A program made the translations under genes and the position numbers. The notes below the pieces were generated by a model. That model was given only the letters and a program-made list of their open reading frames with translations. It was not told where the DNA came from and made no database searches. Shown here one piece after another: positions 17,076-25,679 of a stretch of 57,233 bases of DNA; position 1 is the first letter of the stretch; every line of letters starts with the position of its first letter. This stretch comes from Erythrobacter sanguineus (lineage in GTDB: Bacteria > Pseudomonadota > Alphaproteobacteria > Sphingomonadales > Sphingomonadaceae), in the NCBI GenBank assembly GCA_945878845.1, contig CAMCUB010000021.1:1-57233 (forward strand), given 5' to 3'.

Positions 17076-18854
17076 TCAGGTTTCTTCGCGCTCCATCACG
17101 ATCTTGACCCGGTCGAAGGGGGTGTGGAGCGTGAGACGGTCGCCGCGGATCGCGTAGTTGAAGACGAGGTCGGTCTCCTCGATATGCAGCTGACGCTCGT
17201 TGATCGCGAAGTTCTGGTAGATATCGTCTCCGCGGCTGCGTTCGGTGATGAACTCGCCGTCATCGGTGATAGCGATGATATCGCCGCGCGCGACATCGTC
17301 CACGCCTTCGTGCCGCACGACGCGCCAGTTGCCGACCACCTCGTAAGGCTCGGTCCGGCCGTCCGTCACCAGCCCGGCCAGCTTGGCCGCGCGCTGTTGC
17401 AGGGTGTCGACGAGCTTCAGCTCCTCCTTGAGCCCGCTCGTGCCCGATTCCTCCATCCGCTCCGAAAGCTGCGCGAGGATCGCGGCGGCGGCGGCGGGAT
17501 CATTCTCATCGTGATACGCCGCCAGCGCCAGCCGCGTGCTGCGGAACTGGTCCACGAGCACCTCGGCCTTGGCGAGGTTGGCGGGCACACCCTCGCTTGC
17601 GGCCAGCACCGGCTTGGCATCGCTTTCGCGCCGATCGGTGATGGCGTCGGTGTAGCTCACCGAGACCTGCGCGAGCGGGATGCCGCCAGTCGGGGCTGCG
17701 CCCTCGAGCGTGGCGAAGATGCCGCCGCCGTTGCTCGAAAGGAAGGCGCTGGCGATGGTGACGGTCACCGTCCCGGCCCCTGCGTCCTCGATCAGCTCGC
17801 CCGGCACGCCGTAGATCGCGCCGACCTTCATGCCCTCGGCCGGGTCGATCGACAGCACCAGGTCATAGGCGACGGGGCTCACCATGTTGCGGAACTCGCG
17901 CGCGAACAGGTCCTTGCCCGACCCCTCGGTCGGCAGGAAGAACAGGTTGCCGCCGCGCACGCTGGAGATTTCGGTCGCGAGCTCGGCGTCGAAATGCGCG
18001 CCGACCCCGATGGTGGTCATGTCGACGCCCTTCCTCGAGCCGTCCAACGCCTGCCCCATGAAGCCCTCGGCCGAGGTGTCGCCGACATTGGGATTCTCGT
18101 CGGTGAACAGCATCAGCCGGGTCTTGCCGCGGCTCTTGGGCAGTTCGGCGAAGGCGGTTTCGAACCCGAGCCGGAGCCCCGCTTCCATGTAGGTCGAACC
18201 GTTGATGTCGATCGCCTCGATCGCGCGCTCGAGCGCGGCGCGGTTGCCTTCGACATCCATCACGGGCTGGTGGACCACGGTTTCCGAGCCATAGATCACG
18301 ATCCCGAACCGGTCACCCTCGCGCATTTGGCCCAGCACCGCGCGCAGGCCTTCCTTGACCCGCGCGATGGGCTCGCCCGACATCGAGCCCGAGCGGTCGA
18401 CCACGGCGATGAGGCTGAGCGGCTCGGCCTTGTAGGTCGCCGCATCCACATTGCTGTCGAAGCCGATCCCCACGAACTGCGTAGCCCCGTCCCAGCGCGA
18501 GGGCTTGGCATGGGTGACAACGCAGAACAGCTGGCCGCAGGGCGCGCTGCTCGGCAGGACGAGGTCGTGTTCGCTCAGCAGGCCTTCGGAGGTGAGGCTG
18601 GTCGCCTGCGGCAGCTTGCCCGCCAGATCATCGAGCGCGATCGAGCGGAAGTGCTGCACATCTTTTGCGCCGCCTTGGGTCACGCGCACGGCGGCGGTTA
18701 CGATGATCTGCTGATAGGCAGCATCGTCCTCCTCGATCTCGATCTCGTCCTCGGGCGGATCGGCGGCGGGGTCCTGCGCGAGCGCCGGAGCGGCCAGCAG
18801 CGACAGACATGCGCTCATCATCAGAGCGCGGCGGGACGACGTAATGAAGCGCAT
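17076..18854 (-). CDS. Secreted von Willebrand factor A domain protein
   Basis: The 592-residue protein has a signal peptide ending at ALAQ, then an acidic segment (EDEIEIEEDD). From about residue 145 it has a VWA domain with a complete MIDAS: IAVVDRSGSMSGEP (D-x-S-x-S), a Thr in DINGSTYMEAG, and LMLFTDENPN (Asp). The C-terminal ~250 residues are beta-rich, then helical, then a lipocalin-like stretch ending EREET, with no recognised family. ATG 18854 has GGGGAG 7 nt upstream. Metal-dependent protein binding in the periplasm or on the surface is inferred. It lies 88 nt downstream of nth in the same direction. Confidence 0.85.
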   Translation of the reverse strand: MRFITSSRRALMMSACLSLLAAPALAQDPAADPPEDEIEIEEDDAAYQQIIVTAAVRVTQGGAKDVQHFRSIALDDLAGKLPQATSLTSEGLLSEHDLVLPSSAPCGQLFCVVTHAKPSRWDGATQFVGIGFDSNVDAATYKAEPLSLIAVVDRSGSMSGEPIARVKEGLRAVLGQMREGDRFGIVIYGSETVVHQPVMDVEGNRAALERAIEAIDINGSTYMEAGLRLGFETAFAELPKSRGKTRLMLFTDENPNVGDTSAEGFMGQALDGSRKGVDMTTIGVGAHFDAELATEISSVRGGNLFFLPTEGSGKDLFAREFRNMVSPVAYDLVLSIDPAEGMKVGAIYGVPGELIEDAGAGTVTVTIASAFLSSNGGGIFATLEGAAPTGGIPLAQVSVSYTDAITDRRESDAKPVLAASEGVPANLAKAEVLVDQFRSTRLALAAYHDENDPAAAAAILAQLSERMEESGTSGLKEELKLVDTLQQRAAKLAGLVTDGRTEPYEVVGNWRVVRHEGVDDVARGDIIAITDDGEFITERSRGDDIYQNFAINERQLHIEETDLVFNYAIRGDRLTLHTPFDRVKIVMEREET

Positions 18855-18942
18855 GGCTCATCTCCCCTGGTATGCCGGGCGAGATTAACCCGCTTTGCGA
18901 GTCGCTCCTAATGGTATGGTTTTGCAACGGGTTTCGGCGCTG

Positions 18943-19590
18943 TCAGTCGCGCGGATTCTCCATCACCTTCTTGCGGAACGAGCACAGGTCCGCGACCGTG
19001 CAGCGCCAGCATTCCGGGGTGCGCGCCTTGCACACGTAGCGGCCGTGGAGGATCATCCAGTGGTGCGAATCCCGGCGGAACGGCTGGGGCACGCGCTTTT
19101 CGAGCTTGGCTTCGACCTGATCAGGGGTCTTGCCCTTGGCCATGCCGGTGCGGTTGCCGAGGCGGAAGATATGGGTGTCGACCGCGAAGGTCTCCTGCCC
19201 GAACCAGCAATTGAGCACCACGTTGGCGGTCTTGCGGCCCACGCCGGGGAGCTTCACCAGCGCCTCGCGGGTATCGGGCACCTCGCCGCCATGTTCATCG
19301 ACCAGGATCTGCGAGAGGGCGATGACATTCTTGGCCTTCGAGTTGAACAGGCCGATGGTCTTGATGTGCTCCTTCAGCCCTGCCTCGCCCAGATCGAGCA
19401 TCGCTTGCGGGGTTTCGACCTTGCGGAACAGCGCGCGGGTCGCCTTGTTGACCCCCACGTCGGTCGCCTGCGCGCTCAATGCCACCGCGACCAGCAGCTG
19501 ATAGGCATTGCCATATTCGAGCTCGGTCTGGGGCGAGGGATTGTCCTCGGCCAGACGGCGGAAGAATTCGAAGATCTGGGCCTTGTTCAT
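18943..19590 (-). CDS. nth: Endonuclease III
   Basis: The 215-residue base-excision-repair enzyme is a DNA glycosylase and AP lyase for oxidised pyrimidines. It shows the helix-hairpin-helix LVKLPGVGRKTANVVLN with the catalytic Lys, the catalytic Asp in FAVDTHIFRL, and the C-terminal 4Fe-4S loop C-x6-C-x2-C-x5-C (CKARTPECWRCTVADLC). ATG 19590 is preferred over the TTG 6 nt upstream. Length matches the family (about 210). The preceding gene in transcription order is a small HExxH protein, separated by 28 nt. Confidence 0.96.
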   Translation of the reverse strand: MNKAQIFEFFRRLAEDNPSPQTELEYGNAYQLLVAVALSAQATDVGVNKATRALFRKVETPQAMLDLGEAGLKEHIKTIGLFNSKAKNVIALSQILVDEHGGEVPDTREALVKLPGVGRKTANVVLNCWFGQETFAVDTHIFRLGNRTGMAKGKTPDQVEAKLEKRVPQPFRRDSHHWMILHGRYVCKARTPECWRCTVADLCSFRKKVMENPRD

Positions 19591-19618
19591 GGGCAAGGGG
19601 GCATCGGTGACAGGAACC

Positions 19619-20134
19619 TCATCGCAGCCAGCGTTTCATCGCTGGAAAGGGGTGATCGCCGGGCTGTCCGTGAGGATCGCAAAGGCCCCAATAGCCGAGC
19701 AAGGGCGTGCCGATACAGGCACCCGAGGCGAAAGCGGAGCGCAGCATGGCGGCATCGCCGCGATAGCCGCCGTCGTGGAACAGCTGTTCGACCGGCAGCC
19801 CGCATGCGCGCGCCGCGGCGTAGGACCACGCGATCGCGGCCATCTCGTCACCGCCGTCCGCGACAATCGGGCCGAGCGCCGCGCGCGCCTCCGGGTCGGC
19901 CACCGCGATGTGCCCGGCCTCGTGCAGCAGGTCTCCGGGCCACACCGGGACCGCGGGATCGATCAGCAGGCGGCCGTCAATGATCGCCAACCCGTCCAGC
20001 AATTGCGCGTCGCCCCCCTCGAGCGGCCCGGTGGCAATCCCGATCCGGTCGAGAAAGGCAAGGCAGCGCCGGGCGGCATCCTCCCCGCCGCCCTCGGCCC
20101 GCCACGCATGGCGCTCTGCTGCGATGGCGGTCAC
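19619..20134 (-). CDS. Small HExxH-motif protein coupled to the M48 peptidase
   Basis: The 171-residue protein has the zincin-like motif LLHEAGHIAV near residue 72 and a downstream DEMAAIAWSYAAARA helix that could supply a third ligand. No signal peptide or membrane segment is apparent, so it is probably cytoplasmic. The GTG at 20134 overlaps the upstream M48 stop as GTGA. Tandem translation of two HExxH proteins hints at a functional link, but no substrate or family is recognised. The protein could also have lost catalytic function; only the motif is seen. Confidence 0.7.
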   Translation of the reverse strand: MTAIAAERHAWRAEGGGEDAARRCLAFLDRIGIATGPLEGGDAQLLDGLAIIDGRLLIDPAVPVWPGDLLHEAGHIAVADPEARAALGPIVADGGDEMAAIAWSYAAARACGLPVEQLFHDGGYRGDAAMLRSAFASGACIGTPLLGYWGLCDPHGQPGDHPFPAMKRWLR

Positions 20135-21321
20135 TGCGCTGTTGCGGAGGGAGCCTCCGCCTTGGGATGCGCGGCCTTCCACTCCATCGCCCGCAAGGCG
20201 CGCTTTTCGACCGAGGGGTGGGTGTAGAACAGCGCTTCTTCGATCGCCGAGGGGCGCGGGTAGCGGTATTCGGCGGTCTTCACCAAGGCAGTCGCCAGCG
20301 CGTCGGGCTCGTTCACCGTGACCAGCGAATAGTGGTCCGCCTCGGCCTCGCCCACGCGGGTGAGGGTGTTGGTGAGCGGGGTCACCAGCAGCCCCAAGAC
20401 CGATCCGACGACGGCGAACACCGGCAGGCCGCGCGGCTCGTCCAGCCGCGCATCGCTCCCCAGCGCGCGCGCGGTGGGCACGAACAGGCGGTCGAGCAGG
20501 AAGAAGAACAGCATCGCCAGCAGCGGGAAGATCACCACATAGCGCCAGATGTGGCCGAGCTTGTAGTGCCCCGCCTCGTGCCCCGTCACCGCGCGCACCT
20601 CGGCGAGCGAGGCTTCCTTGAGCGCCACATCGGCAATCGCGATCCGCGCCGAGGGGCCGAGCCCCGAGACATTGGCGGTGAAGCGGTCCGACTGTCGCGA
20701 TCCGTCATAGAGGAAGATGCGGTCCTTGGGGATGTCGACATCCTCGGCGATCTGTTCGAGCGCGGTGCGCACCTCGCCCGGCGGCACGGGCTTGTAATCG
20801 TTGAACAAGGGCTCGATCAGCGGCGGCCCGGCGAGCAGCCCCAGCAGGGTCATGACACCCGCCAGTCCGCCGCTCCACAGCCACCAGCGCTTGCCGGTCT
20901 TGCGGATCAGGGCATAGACCCCGGTGAGAAACAGCCCGCCCAGCACGGTGCCGATCGCCTCGCCCATCGCCAGCTGGCCGAGAAAATCGCCCAAGGGTTG
21001 GCTGGAGAGGTCATAGCTGCGCTCGCGGTGCCAATCGGTGTAGATCGTCCAGGGCAGAGCGATCAGGGTCGAGAGCACCAGAAAGGCGGCGCTGACAAGC
21101 AGGGTGGGCAAGAACCGCTGCGGCTGCTTGAAGCGCGCGGCGATGCGGTCGAGCAGCTTGAGGCGCACCATAATGACAGCGACCAGCACCGAGACCAGCA
21201 CGCCGCCCAGCAGCACCCAGTGGTTGCCGGTGGTGTAAGCCTGCGCCTTGGCGAGCGCCTCGGGCCCGAGGCTGTCGACCATCCGCGCGGCTTCCTGCGC
21301 GGGGGTGAGAGTTGCGGTCAT
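20131..21321 (-). CDS. M48 family membrane metallopeptidase (Ste24/HtpX-like)
   Basis: The 396-residue integral membrane zinc protease has about five helices before the active site, GHEAGHYKLGH (His-Glu-x-x-His), one further membrane span (VVIFPLLAMLFFFLLDRLF) and the third ligand in RVGEAEADHYSL. The N-terminal part resembles the CAAX-prenyl-protease-like (Ste24) domain, with YDLSSQPLGDFL typical of it. Such enzymes act in membrane protein quality control. The gene is followed by the coupled HExxH protein and then nth. Confidence 0.92.
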   Translation of the reverse strand: MTATLTPAQEAARMVDSLGPEALAKAQAYTTGNHWVLLGGVLVSVLVAVIMVRLKLLDRIAARFKQPQRFLPTLLVSAAFLVLSTLIALPWTIYTDWHRERSYDLSSQPLGDFLGQLAMGEAIGTVLGGLFLTGVYALIRKTGKRWWLWSGGLAGVMTLLGLLAGPPLIEPLFNDYKPVPPGEVRTALEQIAEDVDIPKDRIFLYDGSRQSDRFTANVSGLGPSARIAIADVALKEASLAEVRAVTGHEAGHYKLGHIWRYVVIFPLLAMLFFFLLDRLFVPTARALGSDARLDEPRGLPVFAVVGSVLGLLVTPLTNTLTRVGEAEADHYSLVTVNEPDALATALVKTAEYRYPRPSAIEEALFYTHPSVEKRALRAMEWKAAHPKAEAPSATAQ

Positions 21322-21379
21322 GTGGTGCGGATCCCCTGTTTTGATTGTGTGTTATTCAGACAATACACCGCGTGGTCTG

Positions 21380-22117
21380 TCAAGCCAGCCCCAGCACGTC
21401 GTTCATGGTATATCGCCCCGCGCTCTGGCCGGTCAGCCACTGCGCCGCCTTCACCGCGCCGCGGGCGAAGATCATGCGGTTTTCCGCCGAGTGCGCCAGC
21501 GTCAGGCGCTCCTCGGCGCCCGCGAAGATCACCGAATGCTCGCCCGCCACGGTGCCGCCGCGCAGGGTCGCGAACCCGATCGCGCCCACGCCCCGCGCGC
21601 CGGTCATCCCGTGGCGGCCGCTCTCCATGTTGTCGCCGAGCACGATCCCGCGCCCCTTCGCCGCCGCTTCGCCCAGGAGCTTGGCGGTGCCCGAGGGCGC
21701 ATCGACCTTCATGCGGTGGTGCATCTCGAGCACCTCGATGTCCCAATCATCCCCGAGCCGCGCGGCGGCCTCCTGCACGAGGTGCGCCAGCAGCGTCACG
21801 CCCAGCGAGAAGTTGCCCGATTGCAGCACCGGCACCGCGCGCGCGGCCTCGGCGAGCATCACGAAATGCGGCTCTTCGAGCCCGGTGGTGCCGACCACGA
21901 TCGGCTTACCCGCCACGCGCGCCGCGCCGAGGTTGGCGGCGAGGGCATCCGGCGCGGAAAAATCGACCAGCACGTCGCACTGCGCGGCAAAGGGCCCGAT
22001 GCTCCCGCCCGCGTCGACGCCGGCGAACAGCATATGCCCCGCGTCCGCAATCGCAGCCTCGAGCGCCTGTCCCATCCGGCCCTTGTGCCCGATCACCCCG
22101 AATTGCAGCTGTGCCAT
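21380..22117 (-). CDS. dapB: 4-hydroxy-tetrahydrodipicolinate reductase
   Basis: The 245-residue NAD(P)H-dependent reductase belongs to the lysine/DAP pathway. The Rossmann motif GVIGHKGRMGQAL, the strand LVDFSAP, VVGTTG and the catalytic signature EVLEMHHRMKVDAPSGTA (His and Lys) are all present, and QSGNFSLGV matches the substrate pocket. Length fits the family (about 240-270). It is divergent from the sirtuin gene with about 33 nt between starts and separated from the M48 gene by 58 nt. Assignment is very secure. Confidence 0.96.
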   Translation of the reverse strand: MAQLQFGVIGHKGRMGQALEAAIADAGHMLFAGVDAGGSIGPFAAQCDVLVDFSAPDALAANLGAARVAGKPIVVGTTGLEEPHFVMLAEAARAVPVLQSGNFSLGVTLLAHLVQEAAARLGDDWDIEVLEMHHRMKVDAPSGTAKLLGEAAAKGRGIVLGDNMESGRHGMTGARGVGAIGFATLRGGTVAGEHSVIFAGAEERLTLAHSAENRMIFARGAVKAAQWLTGQSAGRYTMNDVLGLA

Positions 22118-22150
22118 TGCGTGCCTCTATGCCTCATGCTTGAAGGCCTC

Positions 22151-22852
22151 ATGGCACAGGTCGAACGCATCGTCATCCTCACCGGCGCAGGCATTTCCGC
22201 CGAAAGCGGGATCGACACCTTCCGCAGCGCCGGAGGCCTGTGGGAGCAGCACCGGGTCGAGGACGTCGCCACGCCCGAGGGCTTCGCCCGCAACCCGAAC
22301 CTTGTGCTCAATTTCTACGACATGCGCCGCGCCGCGCTCGCCAGTGTCGCGCCCAATCCCGCCCACGCGGCGCTAGCGCGGTTGGAGCGGGAATTTGCGG
22401 GCGAGCTGTTGCTGGTCACGCAGAACGTCGATGACCTGCACGAACGCGGCGGCAGTCGCAGCGTGCTGCACATGCATGGCGAATTGAAGAGCGCGCTGTG
22501 CTCCGCCTGCGAGATGCGCTCCCCCTGGCACGTGACCATGATAGAGCGCCCGCCATGCCCCGTGTGTCAGGCACCGACCCTGCGCCCGGACGTGGTGTGG
22601 TTCGGCGAGATGCCTTACGAAATGGGCCGCATCTACGCCGCGCTCGAAAACTGCGACCTGTTCGTCAGCATCGGCACCTCAGGGGCCGTCTACCCCGCCG
22701 CAGGCTTCGTCGCCGAGGCGCGGGCGAACGGGGCGCGCACGCTCGAACTCAACCTCGAACCCAGCGAGGGCTCGCGGCTGTTCCACGAAACCCGCCATGG
22801 ACCTGCCAGCGCGCTGGTGCCGCAGTGGGTGGAGGAGGTGCTAGGCGGCTGA
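22151..22852 (+). CDS. cobB: NAD-dependent protein deacylase (sirtuin)
   Basis: The 233-residue Sir2-family enzyme has VILTGAGISAESGIDTFR (NAD binding), TQNVDDLHERGG (catalytic region), LHMHGE with the catalytic His, two CxxC zinc pairs (CSAC and CPVC) and RPDVVWFGEMP. FYDMRR supplies the Tyr-x-x-Arg pair that in class III sirtuins such as SIRT5 and CobB recognises succinyl- or malonyl-lysine. ATG 22151 has GAAGG upstream; ATG 22136 is an alternative. Its 3' end overlaps the convergent ThiF-type gene by 12 nt. Confidence 0.94.
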   Translation: MAQVERIVILTGAGISAESGIDTFRSAGGLWEQHRVEDVATPEGFARNPNLVLNFYDMRRAALASVAPNPAHAALARLEREFAGELLLVTQNVDDLHERGGSRSVLHMHGELKSALCSACEMRSPWHVTMIERPPCPVCQAPTLRPDVVWFGEMPYEMGRIYAALENCDLFVSIGTSGAVYPAAGFVAEARANGARTLELNLEPSEGSRLFHETRHGPASALVPQWVEEVLGG

Positions 22853-23614
22853 ACCGCAAGTGCGGCAGGCCAGGTCCTTTGCAATCCGGATTGTGCGCAT
22901 TCCCGGCTCCAGCCCGTCGAGGATGTGGAGGCGGCCCCAGCCGGGCTCGCCCAGCATCGCGGTTCCCGCCAGCAGCACCTTGACCGCCTGAAGCGCGGCA
23001 AAGGTGCCCGCCCAGCCGGCCATCGCGCCGAGCATGCCGTCGTCGGCGCAGGTGTCGCAGTCCTCGGCATCGAAGGCGTCGCCCACGAAGCAGCGGTAGC
23101 AGGCCTGATCGGAGAGGTGCCCGGCGAAGGCCCCGACCTGCCCCTGAAAGCGGCCCACGGCGGCCGAGAGCAGCGGGATCCCGGCAGCAACGCAGGCGTC
23201 GGAGACCGCGAGGCGCGTCGCGAAGTTGTCGGTGCCGTCGAGCACCAGATCGCAGGCCGCGATCAGGCTCGCGGCATTCTCGGGCGTGATCCGCGCGTCC
23301 GAGACGTCGACATGGAGCGAATCGTCGAAATTCGCCAGCCAGCGCCGCGCCGAGACCGCCTTGCCATAGCCGACATCGCGGGTGGTGAAGATCGTCTGGC
23401 GCTGCAGGTTGGAGACGTCGACCACATCGTCGTCGACCAGCGCCAGCCGCCCGATCCCGCTCGCGGCGAGATATTGCAGCGCAGGGCTTCCGATCCCGCC
23501 GAGGCCGATCACCGCGACCTTGCTGTCGGCGAGCCGCACCTGCCCAGCGCCGCCGACCTCGGGCAGTACGATGTGGCGGGCGAACCGGTCGAGCCGTGCT
23601 GGCGACAAGCTCAT
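22841..23614 (-). CDS. HesA/MoeB/ThiF-family adenylyltransferase
   Basis: The 257-residue E1-like enzyme adenylates the C-terminus of a ThiS/MoaD-type sulfur carrier. It has RFARHIVLPEVGGAGQ, the ATP-binding VAVIGLGGIGSPALQYLA, the DDDVVDVSNLQRQ strand, and GTDNFATR with the conserved Asp. Cysteines in CYRC and the final CRTC form the usual zinc site. No rhodanese domain is fused, unlike eukaryotic MOCS3. The ATG at 23614 overlaps the stop of the DUF983 gene (ATGA), which gives the right N-terminus. Whether it serves molybdopterin, thiamine or another carrier cannot be decided here. Confidence 0.88.
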   Translation of the reverse strand: MSLSPARLDRFARHIVLPEVGGAGQVRLADSKVAVIGLGGIGSPALQYLAASGIGRLALVDDDVVDVSNLQRQTIFTTRDVGYGKAVSARRWLANFDDSLHVDVSDARITPENAASLIAACDLVLDGTDNFATRLAVSDACVAAGIPLLSAAVGRFQGQVGAFAGHLSDQACYRCFVGDAFDAEDCDTCADDGMLGAMAGWAGTFAALQAVKVLLAGTAMLGEPGWGRLHILDGLEPGMRTIRIAKDLACRTCGSAA

Positions 23615-24030
23615 GGCTCGAGATTGTCCTCGCGGCGCTCCTGCTTGAAGGCGCCGATGCCCTGCCACCACAGGAAGGCGATCACCGCGCCCTTCACCGG
23701 CTGGAGCGTCGTGAGCAGCAACACCACCGCCACCGGCAGGATGATCGCGAGGGTCAGCCATGCGGACACCCCGCCCGAGATCATCGCGATCACCACCGGC
23801 GCGAGCAGATGGCCGACTACGAAGATGCCAATATAGGCCGGAAAGTCATCGGCTTGCTGGACAGACCAGTCCTGCTTGCAGTGTTCGCAGCGGTCGACGG
23901 GCTTGAGCCATTTGCGGAACAACGCCGCCTCGCCGCAGCGCGGACAGGTGCTCTTCGCGCCCCGGAAAAGCGCGGGAAGCCAGCCTGCGGGAAGCTGGAT
24001 GAGCTCGGGGGAAAGGCGTTGGTGCGGCAT
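23611..24030 (-). CDS. DUF983 membrane protein
   Basis: The 139-residue protein has a cytosolic zinc-ribbon (CPRCGEAALFRKWLKPVDRC then CEHC) followed by the DUF983 signature DFPAYIGIFVVGHLLAP and two membrane helices. Members of this family occur widely in alphaproteobacteria, sometimes near cytochrome oxidase genes, but their function is unknown. The gene is first of a two-gene unit with the ThiF-type enzyme (ATGA overlap). Its promoter must lie in or beyond the repeat-rich 110-nt interval separating it from dnaA. Confidence 0.88.
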   Translation of the reverse strand: MPHQRLSPELIQLPAGWLPALFRGAKSTCPRCGEAALFRKWLKPVDRCEHCKQDWSVQQADDFPAYIGIFVVGHLLAPVVIAMISGGVSAWLTLAIILPVAVVLLLTTLQPVKGAVIAFLWWQGIGAFKQERREDNLEP

Positions 24031-24036
24031 GGAAAG

Positions 24037-24105
24037 GCTGTTTACAGCCTGTGCACCGCCTGTCGACAGGCCTGTGGATGGGCCTGTCGACAGAGCGGTG
24101 CACAG
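24037..24105. repeat. Phased GCCTGT repeat and cruciform array between dnaA and the DUF983 gene
   Basis: GCCTGT recurs at 24047, 24058, 24070 and 24082, a spacing of 11-12 bp or one helical turn. Perfect 11-bp inverted arms (CTGTGCACCGC at 24049-24059, GCGGTGCACAG at 24095-24105) enclose two copies of the palindrome CCTGTCGACAG. A further hairpin GGCTGT-TT-ACAGCC lies at 24036-24049. TGTGGATGG at 24073 is two bases from a DnaA box (TGTGGATAA). The array follows the dnaA stop (24141) and precedes the DUF983 start (24030). It may be a terminator, operator or iteron-like site. Confidence 0.6.
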
Positions 24106-24140
24106 ATTGTGCGGATTATGCGCGAATTAACCTTGGCAGG

Positions 24141-25679
24141 TCAGCTTTCGAGCTGCCTGAGCAGGCTCCGCACATCGCCATCCATGTCGGCGTCGCGCTG
24201 GCGCAGATCTTCGATCAGGCGCACCGCGTGGATCACGGTCGAGTGGTCGCGCCCGCCGAACTTGCGCCCGATCTCGGGGTAGGAGCGCGGGGTCAGGACC
24301 TTCGAGAGATACATCGCCACCTGCCGCGGGCGCACCACCGCGCGGGCGCGGCGCTTGCTGCTCATTTCCGCCCGGTCGATGCGGTAGAACTGGCAGACGG
24401 TGCGCTGGATCTCGTCGATCGTAATCCGGCGGCGGTTGGCGCTGAGGATGTCGGTGAGCTGTTCCTCGGCCAGCTGGAGCGACACCTCCTGCCCGGTCAG
24501 CTGCGCATAGGCGATCAGCTTGTTGAGGCCGCCGACCAGCTCGCGCACGTTGCGGGTGATGGTGCGGGCGAGGAACTCGACCACATCCTCCGGCACGGCC
24601 AGCGGCGCGAAGCGCACCAGCTTGCTGACGAGGATTTTCTTCCTCAGCTCGATGTCGGCGGGCTGGATGTCGGCGACCAGACCCATCGACAGGCGGCTGA
24701 GCAGGCGCGGCTCGACCCCGTCCAGCGCCTGCGGCGCGCGGTCGGCGGCGAAGACCAGCCGCTTGCCTTCGGCCAGCAGCGCGTCGATCGTGTAGAGCAG
24801 CTCTTCTTGCGCGCTCGCTTTGCCGATGATGAACTGGATGTCGTCCACCAGCAGCAGGTCGAAGGAGCGAAGGCGTGCCTTGAACTCGATCGTCTGGCTC
24901 GACTTCAGCGCCTGGACGAATTCGACCATGAAGCGCTCGGCCGAGCAGTAGAAGATGCGCGCGCGCGGGTGGGCCTGGAGATAGCCATGGCCGATCGCGT
25001 GGAGCAGGTGGGTCTTGCCCTGACCGGTCGCGGCCTTGAGGTAGAGCGGCGAGAACTGCGGCTGTTCCAGCGCCGCCATGCGCTGCGCTGCGTTGCAGGC
25101 GAGGATGTTCGCCTCGCCCGTCACGAAGGCGGCGAAGGTCAGCGAGGCATCGAGCCCGACCGAGGAGGTGAAGGTCGCATCGCCCAGCGCGCCTGCTGCC
25201 ATCGCGATCGCGCTCGCGCCGTCATTGGCGGGGCGGCGACCGTCGTCGAGGCGCAGGTCGGGCAGCTGGCGGCGGCCCGGGTGAACCATGATGTTGACCT
25301 TGCGCACTTCGGAGCGCGCAATGCTCCAGGCCAGCTGCAGCCGGTCGTGGAAGCGGTCACGCACCCAGTTGGCGGAGAATTCGGTCGGCAGATAGAGATC
25401 AAGCGTCCCGCACTCGCGGTTGAGCACGCCCAACTGGATCGGCTTGATCCACTGGCTGTGGAGCTGATGCCCCAGATCCTTGCGCAGTCCCTGACTGATA
25501 TCGGCCCAGTCGGCAGCGAGATTTACGGCTTCGGCATCTTCCATCAGATGTTCATCGGCCTGGCGGCCAGTGGTGCGCGCCTTGTCAGTCCTGTGCACAA
25601 GCTCATCCCCAATCCACGTACTGCCTGCAAAGCCCGTCCCGAGGCCAGCAGACAAATTTGATTCCGTCGCGACAGGCAT
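24141..25679 (-). CDS. dnaA: Chromosomal replication initiator DnaA
   Basis: The 512-residue protein has domain I (residues ~50-130, LGHQLHSQWIKPIQLG), an AAA+ module with P-loop KAATGQGKTHLLHAIGH and Walker B FDLLLVDDIQFIIGK, sensor and arginine-finger regions (PRLLSRLSMGLVADIQ), and a DNA-binding domain IV with GRDHSTVIHAVR for DnaA boxes. The first P-loop residue is Ala where most DnaA proteins have Gly. ATG 25679 has AAGGA 5 nt upstream; ATG 25544 lacks a ribosome site and upstream codons look non-coding. It unwinds oriC and loads the helicase. Confidence 0.95.
   Translation of the reverse strand: MPVATESNLSAGLGTGFAGSTWIGDELVHRTDKARTTGRQADEHLMEDAEAVNLAADWADISQGLRKDLGHQLHSQWIKPIQLGVLNRECGTLDLYLPTEFSANWVRDRFHDRLQLAWSIARSEVRKVNIMVHPGRRQLPDLRLDDGRRPANDGASAIAMAAGALGDATFTSSVGLDASLTFAAFVTGEANILACNAAQRMAALEQPQFSPLYLKAATGQGKTHLLHAIGHGYLQAHPRARIFYCSAERFMVEFVQALKSSQTIEFKARLRSFDLLLVDDIQFIIGKASAQEELLYTIDALLAEGKRLVFAADRAPQALDGVEPRLLSRLSMGLVADIQPADIELRKKILVSKLVRFAPLAVPEDVVEFLARTITRNVRELVGGLNKLIAYAQLTGQEVSLQLAEEQLTDILSANRRRITIDEIQRTVCQFYRIDRAEMSSKRRARAVVRPRQVAMYLSKVLTPRSYPEIGRKFGGRDHSTVIHAVRLIEDLRQRDADMDGDVRSLLRQLES

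Noticed and set aside
17067..18911. A 614-codon plus-strand frame antisense to the VWA protein
   Set aside because: The opposite strand encodes a complete MIDAS-bearing VWA protein with signal peptide and ribosome site.
24051..25661. A 536-codon plus-strand frame opposite dnaA
   Set aside because: It lacks any recognisable domain and is fully explained by dnaA on the minus strand.
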